Source: Scedosporium boydii (Eukaryota; Ascomycota; Sordariomycetes; Microascales; Microascaceae). From it: a DNA stretch of 64,000 bases. The notes below the pieces were generated by a model that was not told where the DNA came from, searched no databases, and was given only the letters and a program-made list of their open reading frames with translations. Both the position numbers and the translations under genes were made by a program. The stretch's first letter is position 1, and each line of letters opens with the position of its first letter. Positions 24,611-35,255 of the stretch are shown piece after piece. The DNA is taken from assembly GCA_002221725.1 (NCBI GenBank), contig NJFT01000153.1, positions 36,396 through 100,395 on the forward strand, in the 5' to 3' direction.

Positions 24611-24620
24611 TGCTGACTTA

Positions 24621-24711
24621 CTTCCCCACCAAGGGTCGAACTTGGAATCTTCCGATGCACCGTATATTTACTAGTAACAGTCGGACGCCTTAACCATTTG
24701 GCCATGGAGAA
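24621..24711 (-). tRNA. tRNA-Asn (anticodon GTT) with an 18-nt intron
   Basis: The minus strand folds fully. Acceptor TTCTCCA pairs with TGGGGAA (one G-T pair) with discriminator G. The D arm is GCC/GGC, the anticodon stem TCCGA/TCGGA, and the T arm CCAAG-TTCGACC-CTTGG. The anticodon loop reads CTGTTA-A once an 18-nt intron (24674-24657, CTAGTAAATATACGGTGC) after position 37 is removed, placing GTT at 34-36; the mature length is 73 nt plus CCA. A Pol III T-run follows. One oddity is that position 1-72 is T-A, where eukaryotic tRNA-Asn usually has G-C. The structural fit is strong, identity is read from the anticodon, and activity is likely but unproven. Confidence 0.85.
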
Positions 24712-24856
24712 ATGAGGACGGCAAACCGGCGGCTTATTGGCGTATATGACGCCCTGGGCCTCGCGCAAACCAATCACCATCGTGTGCCGTTGATTGGATG
24801 AGAGATGGATCCGGTGTTCCGTGTCGGGCTGCCTGCCAAGACACTGTCCCTTGCGA

Positions 24857-25128
24857 TGTACTTCGTACCTGATGTACACTACTTCGTACACTTCACTCCC
24901 TGAGGTACCTCCGTACTCCAGGCTCCGTCCACTCGGGCTCATGGACGCAGCCAAGGCATCCATCAAGATGGAACATTTTAGTCCGGTCCAAAGCCAAGGC
25001 GCAGTGGAGTCGTGTCGTAAACTTTTGTACCCCCGTAGCGTACCCAAGGTTGCCTCAATCGCTGCATTGTACCGCATGTACGAAGTACCGCATGTACTCT
25101 TCGGAGTGTACCTCCGCCCGCTGCACTA
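24857..25128. repeat. Cluster of TACTTCGTA/TACGAAGTA motifs and a 13-nt direct repeat
   Basis: Within 270 nt there are exact TACTTCGTA copies at 24859-24867 and 24880-24888 and TACGAAGTA at 25079-25087, with near-matches such as CCTCCGTACTCC (about 24907-24918) and CTCTTCGGAGTGTAC (about 25097-25111). The third copy lies between two exact copies of GTACCGCATGTAC (25069-25081 and 25085-25097). The same 9-mers recur elsewhere in gene-free DNA of the window. Function unknown. Confidence 0.8.
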
Positions 25129-26463
25129 TTTCGTAATTGTACTTTGTAATATCCATTATTTACCACAACTTGACGATCATAGTGTGAGTTTGTCCCGTCC
25201 CACATGCATATTGGAAAAATTCTATCTCTTCCACCGAGATTGATGCATTTTCACTAGCCTTATAGACTCTACACTACTCGAAACGGCCGAAGCAACGGCT
25301 TCTCAGAAATAAAATATTTAAACCCAGAAAATGGCTCTTGAGGGCTTGTGCGTGTTGTTGCCCTGTGACGCGTACCTATGCCAATTTAATAAACGGCCCA
25401 GCCCCAAGGACAAGAACCCAGTCATGAGACCACAGCAACACTATTATGGCTTGGCTCTTCATAGGGGCCTCGTGTAAGTCAAACGACTTCTTCTCCCTCC
25501 CCCATGCCTCAACTTCCAAATCGGTGCTACTCCGCCGGACTTCTCAGCTAATGAGCCGCGCCGCCCAGGATCGTCCATGACTTCCTCATCCGGCCCTTGC
25601 GACCTCACCTCTTAAATGACTCAGAACCCGTCCAAGCTCTCGGTCTATCCCACAACACTACCAAGTGATTACTCCTTACGAACAACTGCACTAGCTCTGC
25701 GACTGTTACTACTCAGTACTACTGCTCTAGTGCGCGAACTTATGAAGTAGTGTAGCTTCCAGTTGCACTTTCCGTTTTCCATTTTGCAAGGATGCGCCTT
25801 CCCTGTCTGTTTCCCTGCTTTCTCTAGAGCCGAGCCTTCCCCAGAGACCGATAGAACGGAGAATGGCAGTTCGATGAATGATAAATGATTGATGGATCAT
25901 TGAGTGGGACAATCTTTGGTGCCCGATCCTCGCTCCGTCGCACATTCCTGCTTCGTTTCCAGTCAGAAAGTCTTGGGGCCAGGTTCATCCCGTCCAAGCC
26001 GCCCATCCCATCTGCCTCCCCTGTCCACTTAATACTACACGTTTGCCTTGCCTTGTTTGCTCGGGCTCCCATGTGCAAGGGATATTAATGAAATATTATT
26101 TCCTCGTGTTTCTCATCCAAACCCTTTTCTATTTTGCTGATTGTCAAACCCTCACATCACAATCACAGTCACAACAGACTCACATTCTCACAACCCATTA
26201 CTCTTTCCTAATAACCGCCCATCCCTATTATTGGAAACCTCAGCACTCTGCCTCTCAGCACTTGGCGCTCAGCCCTCCTTCATAAGCATTTGTGCGACTC
26301 TCCCCATCCTACGATCCTCGACTCACGGACATCCGTGTTCATAACCACGACGACCTTCCTCACCCTCAACCCCTTCCTCTTTTTTCTCTCCCTCACCCAT
26401 CTCTTCACCCCTAAGAAGTCAAAAATATCACAGTCATCGATTCATATTACACCAAGGATTTCG

Positions 26464-27843
26464 ATGAAAGCTGTTGCGTATCCTGAGCTTCACCAGTTGC
26501 CCCATCCAGGGGTCACTGGCCCCCTACATCCTCCTGAAGGTGTCGACCGTGTCCTCCATCCTCGCATCCTCGTCCAGCTTGCCCGAGTTCAGCTCCACGT
26601 CTCTCCCGAGAACAAGGGCTTCGTCCGCATCCCCGCCCTCGCCTACACCAACGCCGACCATGGCTCCGACGTCCTAGATATCCCCGTGCGGTGGAACTCA
26701 CCCGAACTTCTCCAGTTCTGCGGCTTCACTCCCGATGCTGCCGCAAATTTCTACAAGATCTGGGAGGATCGGATGAGTGCCGAAGACTCCGATGGTGTTC
26801 TTTCCGGATCTGCCGTCGATGAATCGCTTGTGGACGTCGCCCTCGACCTGATGAGGACGCCGAGATACGACGAACTCTACGGCAAAGGCGACTGGACCGG
26901 TGCCCTCCGAGAGCTTGGCATCGCCGACGATGTCATCGCCGCCATCATGGACACGCGATACGAGAAAATCCGAAATCTTGGCGACCCTTGCCACTGGGTT
27001 CGGGACACTGTCGCCAACAACTACGAGTTCCTGCTTCACCTGAGCGACCGCATCGCCGCTCGCCGCGACTTCCTTCGTGGTATTAGGAACTGCAGGGTCA
27101 AGTCGAGGGAACCCTCTCCTACGGCTAAGGACCCGACGGAGGCTCTCAACGTCACCCCTTACTACGTCCCCGGACCGTTCCATCTAATTCAAAAGGCATT
27201 TAACAGCGGTGGAAGCCACAGCTACAGTGGATTCCTCGCCTGCCAAGATTCGGAACTCCACCCTACGAACGAGCATTACGTCCACCTGCTCGCCGACAAA
27301 GAGCTTGCCCTCGACATGGCTAACTACATTGCCTGCCGCAGCCGTTGCAAGCAGGCCGTTCTTATCAAGGCAGCCGTTCCAAACCATTTACTCGACTGGG
27401 AGGCCAAGCTCCCCGCCGACTTCCGCGACTGGCAAGGCCTTATTTGGTTCTCGCGCAATAGCCGCGCCAAAGCTCGATACGGCGGCCGACTCCCCAAGTC
27501 GCTCGCGCACTACCCCGATATTCCATTTTTCACGGGTCCCTTCTGCGGCATGTCCGAGGAGAGGATCACAGCCCTGTCCAGCTACAAGGACATCCAGCCC
27601 TACATTCTCGAGGACGGCATTCCAGCCGCTCAGCTCGTTTTGCAGACCGACGAAGCACGCAAGTTTTGGGGTGACCATATGGCTGAAAGCGTCGTGTTCG
27701 ATACGATATCAGATGTGGCGAGTGAGCTTGCGCCTCTTATTTCTCGGAAGGACATCAAAGACGAGGAGTGGGAGAGGCGCAGGATGGACTGCTGGAACGG
27801 ATGGAGGTGGAACCGGAGCCCATCAATGTCATGGGCTATGTAA
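26464..27843 (+). CDS. Conserved-looking fungal protein of unknown function, 459 aa
   Basis: One exon from the ATG at 26464 (MKAVAYPELHQLPHPG). The frame is open further upstream, but there it is a C/T-rich leader with no protein-like content. I do not recognise a named domain. The first half (about aa 75-205) is helical and charged (ESLVDVALDLMRTPRYDELY, VANNYEFLLHLSDRIAARRD). The second half (about aa 230-420) is a compact alpha/beta-like region: YVPGPFHLIQKAFNSGG, HYVHLLADKELALDMANYIA, AVLIKAAVPNHLLDWE, and WFSRNSRAKARYGG. The order of a short H-containing strand, a YxH step and an A-rich helix followed by a strand loosely recalls ADP-ribosyltransferase-like folds (DUF3990/KptA), but this is speculation. 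It has no signal peptide and no membrane segment, so it is probably cytosolic or nuclear. Codon use looks ordinary. Confidence 0.8.
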   Translation: MKAVAYPELHQLPHPGVTGPLHPPEGVDRVLHPRILVQLARVQLHVSPENKGFVRIPALAYTNADHGSDVLDIPVRWNSPELLQFCGFTPDAAANFYKIWEDRMSAEDSDGVLSGSAVDESLVDVALDLMRTPRYDELYGKGDWTGALRELGIADDVIAAIMDTRYEKIRNLGDPCHWVRDTVANNYEFLLHLSDRIAARRDFLRGIRNCRVKSREPSPTAKDPTEALNVTPYYVPGPFHLIQKAFNSGGSHSYSGFLACQDSELHPTNEHYVHLLADKELALDMANYIACRSRCKQAVLIKAAVPNHLLDWEAKLPADFRDWQGLIWFSRNSRAKARYGGRLPKSLAHYPDIPFFTGPFCGMSEERITALSSYKDIQPYILEDGIPAAQLVLQTDEARKFWGDHMAESVVFDTISDVASELAPLISRKDIKDEEWERRRMDCWNGWRWNRSPSMSWAM

Positions 27844-30800
27844 CAACAACAACTACAACTACAACATCACATTGGCATGTTCATTTCAGTGGCGTTTTTG
27901 AAGAGGCGTTCTTTTCTTTTTCTTTTCCTTTCCTTTTTTTTTTCTTCTTTTTTTCTACATCGTTTTTCCTTTTTTTCTCTCCCTCTCATCATCACTTTCC
28001 TTTGTCTCTTTTTTCTTCACTTTCTCCTTTTGTCTCTAGGCGTTACGGCGGCACATCTTTCTTTTTCTTGTTTCCTAGAAGTGAAAGAAGTGGATTGCAC
28101 GCGCACAACGCATATAGATAAAAGTACCGGAACAGCATGGTCGGAAACGGATATTGTACTTTTACTCATATCGCATGGAATCTGGTCTGGTTGATACCCG
28201 CCCAAGAGGCGCCTACTTTTTTTTTTTTTCACTCAGCGTGTATTCAATAAATCCCATATACAAACAAAAAAGCCTAAAAAAAAATAAAGAAAACCATTAA
28301 AATCGGAAACTGGACTGAATATGGACACGTAAGAGCTTCCAAATTGGATCAGGTCGCAATCGTTCCAGGACCACTCCCTCGAGCAAGGCTGAACGTTGCT
28401 CCGCCACCTTGGGATGCCACCTTTTCAACCTGATATATCGCAAGACGCTCGTGCAAGTCGCGCCCAAAAATGGAAATTACACATCTGACTTTCTGATATC
28501 ATTTTCCCCCTCTCTTGGGTCGTACAGGCATTCATGCTTGCCCACGCTCCCTCGGCGAAACCTCTGCCGGAGGAAGTAAGCCCTCACTTGAATATGCATC
28601 CACCCCCACGGGATGTTTTGGCTCCCTCGGTTGGGCTTGCACATGTCTATTGTAACTAGTACGGAGTAGTGTAGTTCGATGTCGTATTGTACTTCGTCCA
28701 CCTGCACCTCCACTGCACGATTCCTCCACACTGCGGAGCCTGTTTAGCGGTCCCCATCTGCCACGCCAGTGGGGGAATTATCGATTAGATCGCCGATATC
28801 GCTGCCGTTACTTGACTCCTCCCTTGACGATGACAATTCATTATGAGTCAAAAGGGAAGGGAGGCTAGTGACGCTAATACTCTCGTCGCAGTCCTGAGAT
28901 GCGGCCTTATTTCTACTATTTACTTGATCGATTTTTGACCAAAATAGTACGGTTGATGGAACTTTGCTATTCGAAACCGGGAGTATTGGAACCAGGGAGC
29001 TCTAGAAGTGTTGTATCCGGACCAGCGGCGCTCTTTCGAGATGGTATAGATCCGAGGAATGGTGAGCTTGGAGAGAGCTTGAAGTTGCGTTACATTTTGG
29101 CACGCGGGGCAGATGGACCTCGTGCTGGTTCCTGCCGGCCCTGTCTGTCGGCGCATACATGTTTGTACCGTTTCGGCCTGTGGTTCCTCTTCTCGGTCTC
29201 TACCTCGTGGGCGTGGCATGACTATGTCCCTCGGTGAGCTACTAATGGCTGGATATCGTTGTCCACAATCGATCGATGGACCGAGCTGGCGGGTAATAAT
29301 ACCCTAGCTCCCGCAACGTAATCTTACGTGCCAACTCTCCCCAGTCTTCTCCGGTCGTGCGGTACTTGGTTGGAAAGCTTGATCTGTCGCTCTATTGTAG
29401 AGAGCCGAGGTTCATATTCCCGGAGTTGAGTTATTGAGTTGGGGAGTCAGTCTATACGGCGATAACTATCGAACAAGGCGTGGTTTTTCGTACGAGGCAG
29501 GATGACGATGCGTCTTAAAGCCTGGAGGGAATTCCCTCATCGTCTGGGACCACCGTGTTCGACGGAATGGGTATCAGACTCCTAGCTGGACGTCTCGAAG
29601 TCCCAATCACGATTAGGAAATTGATATACTGGCATGCTTCATGTGAGTTCCGGTCTCTTCTTGCTTCGGGGGAGACTCGGACTGTCTTGTCATGGCAGTC
29701 TTGCCCGTGTGCTTGATCTAGTGGCGGAGAATGGCCTTGGGAGGATCTCGATTTTTTTTCGGCAAGCGCCTAAAGCTGTCAAGGTGGACCGGTATTTGCT
29801 TCCATTTTCTCCGAGAATGCGAATATCCTCTCCCAAGAAACGAGGAAGGAGCGAGGAATGTGTCTCCTCACTAGAGTCGCGCCTTTCCGTCTTCCCATCT
29901 CGATCCTCGAACCCAGAGTAAGCCTTATATACCAAATCCGGGGTCAAGATTTCCAAAAACAAGAACCTGCGGAGGTCTGTAGTCGTCATCGCTTGAACTT
30001 CTCGAAACACATAGCGGTCTAGAACCTTTTTTTTTTTTTTTTTTTTTTTTCTCCTCTTCTTCTTTTTCTCTCTTTGATCCCTTACTTCCTCTTCCCTCAC
30101 TGCGTATTGATTCTCTCGAGTAGACTTTCAGATCTTAATCATCGTCTTAAATCGTGGAGCCTGTGCACATTGTGTATATGAACTGGCCATACACCATCCT
30201 AGCTTTGCTACCTTTAGACGTAGATATCAGAGAGCCGGGTGATGAGCAGAGATATCATCAATGTATTGTCCCTCTGCCTCTAGATCCCTACAAGCAACCT
30301 TCCGCGATGAGTAACACCGAGAGGCGCTCCATGGCACATACCTGTAGCCTAACGGGTAGGCACAGAACGCATGTCTGTGTCAAGCCCCGTGCAATTCACC
30401 TGGGGTGATGGATATTCTCTCTATGTTGACAGACAATCTTCCACTTCCTACTTTTGTTCCGTATCTGGGAGCTGCTTTTAATAGGACATGGCTTCATTGC
30501 CTTGTTCTTTTCTTTCTCGGAGTGGTCCGGCAAGCTCTAGCCCTCGGTTGGGAAGCACACATTAAACCTTCTTCTCCTTCCTAGGTATTTGCTAAAGTCC
30601 TTTAGGGCACCTTGATTCTAACTGATAGCCCATCTAGAGATCTTCCTGTAGTCTAGATAAGTAGACTATCCTGTTGCCGTGGCTTCGTGGCTTCAATCCA
30701 TTCGTCAGTCTGCGTATGAGCTGTAGATTGCTCTGCATCTCACTACCTACCAACTGAACTTACATATTGATATCCACGGACATCATAGGTATGTTTGTTA

Positions 30801-31179
30801 CCAACAGATGCCGAGTCCGCTTCGGTTGCTATGTTCCCGTCACCACTTCCATGACATATGAAATAGAGATTCTGGAGTACAATAATTCATACCCGGATGA
30901 GAAACGGTAACACGTTGCAAGAACTTACTTGGGATATTGGAAATTTCTTGAAACTTTGCAGACACCGGTAACTGCTGCGTCTTAACTTGATCGTGTCGTT
31001 GAGCGTCCATTCCTCTCAATGCCGAACCTTCTTGGTCCAAAATAGATCACCGGACTTTGGAGACGTGATATTGAACACTACTTATTTCCCAAAGAATACT
31101 TTTTTTCCCCTCATTACATCAATTTTCATGACCGTGAATTCATCGTACTTCTTCTTCTTTTTGTCCTCCGTTCCTAGCT
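27844..31179. other. 3.3 kb gene-free interval between convergent genes
   Basis: The first 400 nt are T-rich and probably a 3' UTR. A TACGGAGTA motif lies at 28660-28668. A T24 homopolymer is at 30027-30050. Open frames of up to about 135 codons appear on both strands, but none has recognisable content or matches a splice pattern. No RNA gene or mobile element is seen. Confidence 0.5.
30027..30050. repeat. T24 homopolymer
   Basis: An uninterrupted run of about 24 T followed by CTCCTCTTCTTC. It lies in gene-free DNA and is probably unstable in length; the exact count may also be limited by sequencing. Confidence 0.8.
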
Positions 31180-32361
31180 CTAGTCAGTCTTCTTGGCTGA
31201 GCCGTTCGAGCCTTTCCCGTTGGCGGCAGAAATATCATCCAGGGCCATAGATAATTGGTTGGCCTCGATATCGGCGGCCCATAGAGCAGCTCCCACTACA
31301 CCGGCCAAGAATGTTAGTAGTAATTCCCGGAAGCGCAAATTCTCGAGGGGCCAGGGGGTGGGGCGAAGGCGTACCCGTGTTAGTGAACGCGAAGAGGATC
31401 GACAAGAAAGGGATCATTTCGAGAAGAGTTGCGACGAGCCCAAATCTAGGGAAAGGTTAACCACTGCAGGCCAAAAGACTCAGAAAAAGGGACGAGAGCA
31501 TACGCTGTGTACGGCGCAACATGAATCCGAAGCCAGTCTGATTGGCGTGATTCGGGCCACCTCTTTAATTGGAAGTACTGGAGGGTGGAACGCTGTTAGC
31601 AAGCGTCACTAGAGACCATAGGCACAATCGAACTATCCCGGACTTACTCGGACGTGGATGATCTTGCCACGGGCTCGACCTTGGAGGACGAGGAACATAA
31701 CAGTGCCAATCACAGGGATAAAGTTCAGCGGGAGGTACATGACGTATCGGACAATAGACTTGACGCTGAACCGTTCCAAGGGAGTCTTGATGATGTTTCC
31801 TAGTCGTTCCATCGCGGTAGAGCCGGGCTTTAACTCTCGTCCTTCCTCGACAATCGCCGTGGCGTTCCTCGAGACCAAGGTGCCGTCAAACGTGTCTATC
31901 AGAGCATCGTGGAGGAGCCAATTCCGCGAGATCAGATTGGTGAGCGTGGCGCTCTCGCTGAGGATGAGGACGACGGTGGTAAACACGGCGAGGGGACCGT
32001 TAACGAAGACGAGGACGGCTAGTTGAGGTAGGTATGTAAAGAAGAACATGGCGATGACGATAGTTATTGACAGGAGCAGGTAGGGCCCGATCTGAGCGGC
32101 GAATGGCTTCCAGATAGACGGTCGTGTCACGAAGTAGAAGAATCCCTTGACGGGGTATAAGTAGGCTCGGCTTTTCGCAGCATCGGCAACCAAGATCTTC
32201 GCTTTGTCGTAGTCCTCTTGACTACAGTAATAATAATGATTAGACACAGGCACTACTTGTCAAGATGAGCTGGTAGGTCTCGGCGACGGGGGCGCTCACA
32301 GCACTTCTTGGGCCTTGGACTGTATTGTCCCCACCGCACTTTTGCGCCTAGATCGCGGCAT
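31180..32361 (-). CDS. rrt8: RRT8/LDS-family membrane protein (outer-spore-wall RRT8-like)
   Basis: Five exons on the minus strand: 32361-32300, 32221-31648, 31577-31504, 31445-31375 and 31295-31180; 298 aa. All four introns are short (58-79 nt) GT-AG, and every phase closes. The order is: basic N-terminus (MPRSRRKSAVGTIQSKAQEV), YLYPVKGFFYFVTRPSIWKP, two membrane segments (LLLSITIVIAMFFFTYLPQL and VLVFVNGPLAVFTTVVLILS), the conserved ALIDTFDGTLVSRN, then VMYLPLNFIPVIGTVMFLVL. After splicing come YFQLKRWPES, FGLVATLLEMIPFLSILFAF and TNTVGAALWAADIE. In yeast, RRT8 and LDS1/2 act at lipid droplets and in spore-wall dityrosine assembly; the mould role is unproven. Family membership is well supported by the ordered motifs. 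Confidence 0.85.
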
Positions 32362-35255
32362 TGCTGCGTTTTGGTGGCGGATGTTCCGGACCAACGATCT
32401 CGAGGTTCGCGTTGGTGTTTCTAGTGTTTCAACTGTAGATAAAAATAAAAAGAAATATCGTTTTGTTCGTTGCTTCGACGATGGCGAGAAAGTAGAAAGT
32501 TTAAGGTGATGCTGACGATGTACGGAATCGAGACGACTCAGGAGATTTAGGAAATAAGGGTTTATTGGACCTATAGACTGCTTTGCTATGCCCTTGTAAT
32601 GGCAAGGCACGTAGGGAGTACGGAGTAGGTAGGTAATGATGAAATGAACTATAATGACATGATATCGGAAATGCTATCCGCGGCGAAACCGGTGATGGTT
32701 GCAGGGACAGGAGAGCTGAGCTTCGATCTGCCAGCCAGCGCCATCGGCCTGTCACACCGCACACCGTATCAATACTGAGTAGTTGCTGTCCAGTTTTGGT
32801 GGTTCCTGCCCGAGAGAATAAGTGCTGGAGACACCCAAGCTTTGTAGTGTAGAAAGTAGAAACCAATCTAGTTTCTCTTGTTTTTTCACTGGTGGCAACG
32901 TTGAAGTAGCACTGTGACATGACGGGATGACCTCATCGACTGATGTGGGTGGCTCCTGCTTCAATGTTGGGTTTGAGGCGTCATGGCATCATCGATCCCG
33001 TGCTGCGTATTAGACTCGATTCTAATCTATAAACCAAACCATTAACTTCAGTCTGAAAGAGTTGCCCACGTGCTTGGGTAGCCGGTACAATTGTATGGCC
33101 TCTTCTTCGCAGTTGCTGGCCCATCAGGCACACGACAATCCGTACTCCGTAATAATCTAGTCTTGTCCTTGTTCTGTCCAAATCGTCTGGATGCATGAAG
33201 CGGAAGGAATGCTCGGCCGTCTAACTTGATTTGGATCGATGGGCATCAATAGCCGAGGAGAGAGATCCTTATTCACAATCTCGAATATGCATGTCGCATG
33301 TCACTTCTCTTCTAAGATTACTACGAAGTACTCAGTCTGTGTTTCTCATCTCGAGGTTGAAGTATCAAAGACCGTTGCGCTGCATCAAGAGTAAAGGTCA
33401 AAGCTGGAATGCCCCACGAGTCTCTTCATTGGAGTGCTTGTCACTTTGGCTGGCCAGGCTAGAGGCTGGAGCACCCATGGCTCTCTTCTAACAATTAGGA
33501 GCCACTTGAACGTCGCATGACTGTCAGCGGAAAAATCAAAGAACCAGAGCCACGAACTGAGGGTCAAGGCTTAAGAGCAAAGTAAAAGTCCCCAGCGGTT
33601 CTAGAATGCGAGACCCCATCCATCACTCCATTCCTGAGTGGTAAAAATACCCCAACATAAAAACAAGACCCTTGATCCTGTTCGAAACATGGCCCTTCGT
33701 AATGTGAGAAACACAGAAACAGAGAAACAAAATCGAGGGAGCCTGGAGTCTGGAGCCTGGAGAGTGGAGAGACTATCCCCCACCAGTACCTGTTAGAACA
33801 AGGAACTCCGGCTCAGCCACCGCCTCAACGTTAATTGGGTATCTCGTCCGACTGTTGGTTCTCTTGGAAATCGTGTTTTGCCAGCTCCAAATGTTAGAGT
33901 TGGCGCGGGTTCCCTAGCTCTCGTCTGCCAAGGGAAATGAGATCATACTACCAGCTGGAGATTGGTTCGCCCGGTAGATATCAATGCTGTCATCGGTGAC
34001 TTCTGGCAACTGCATTTGCTGTTACAGAGTATGTTCTGGGACCTGATGAGCACTTGATGAGCTGAGCCCGACTGAGCTCGGGTTAATTGCCCTGATATTT
34101 ACGCCTCAAGTGCTAAATCAAGCGATCAATCGATCCGTTGTGGGGTTTCGGTGTTTGCCTCAATCAGATCAGACAATACTTTGGTAACCTTCGACCTGGG
34201 TGAGTCTAGACTTTCGGGGGTGACATCAGACATTGTCGGAGGGTCTGGAGGGCATACGAAATAGTTATTCTTTATGTTAGAGTCCAACCGTCAATCCTTC
34301 AATGCGGAGAGAAAGACCTTTTGGCAATTGAAGCGTATGTCCAATTGATGCTCTCTCTTAATGGCCTCGAGGCCAGCTCTCTACTTCGAATGAGACTCAC
34401 CTGAGCCGAGCCCTGTTTACGAAGCTCAAAAGCGCGACCTGAGCACGTTTTCATCGATTAAAGTACATCGTCGAAGTACTTGTAGATTATCCATCATCCC
34501 GCCAAGCCAGCAGCGCTGCACACGGGGTCTCAGTTGAAGGGCATCCGCACTATAACGCATCCGGTTGGCCTGGCCGATGGCATGCGCAGGCCTAGTGTGG
34601 ACTGAGCCTAGACACCACTTAACGCCCTCCGCATCGACTGGAAACCGGAACTGGAACAGGGAAACAGAAACAGCCTGTGGCACGGCAGCCCGGCATACGA
34701 AGAGACCAAGTGACGAAGTGACGACGACTCGACTGGTACGGCGATACCTCCAAAACTCTAACAACTTTGAACTCTCATCCTCATCCCATTGAAATCTTCT
34801 TTTTTGGTCCTTTTACATTTGAACCGGATGTCGTGGCTCTTCGATCGACCCCTATTGCGAATTTTCCCAACTACTTTTTAATTCTTCAACCCTGCTGGCT
34901 CTGTCTGACCACTATTTACAAGGAAGAACATACGCCAAGCCGTCGAGCCCGCCCCTTCCGTGCTGTAATAATAGCCAACAACACTGTTGAGCCAATCCAT
35001 CGCCTGTCGCCCAGCGAGTCGAATGGACCTAGACTCCACAACGCCGAGTTGATACGAACCTGGACGAAGTAGTATAATAATCCGACACAAGCGCGACACG
35101 AGACTCCGGTTTTTAGGCCCCTTGGCCGACGAAGAAAGGGACCTCGTCCCCTCCAAATCTGTCGAGTCGATTCCGAGCATCTCCTCTTTTTTTCTTTATT
35201 GTTTCTATTTTCTTCGTATTTTCTTCGCCTACGCTGGCTGCGCCGAGGTGACAAA
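32362..35255. other. 2.9 kb gene-free interval between divergent genes
   Basis: This is the shared upstream DNA of the RRT8-like gene and the PA-TM-RING gene. It carries TACGGAGTA (32619-32627), TACTCCGTA (33143-33151) and TACGAAGTA (33322-33330), the last two within 190 nt. No protein or RNA gene is recognisable. Confidence 0.5.

Larger units (their letters stand above)
23898..26463. other. 2.6 kb interval: pfk 3' flank, tRNA-Asn, motif cluster, upstream leader
   Basis: This interval has the pfk 3' flank up to about 24350 and the tRNA-Asn gene at 24621-24711. A dense cluster of TACTTCGTA-type motifs and a 13-nt direct repeat lies at 24857-25128. The last 450 nt before 26464 form a pyrimidine-rich leader. 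No further protein gene is recognisable; short open frames here look random. Confidence 0.55.
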
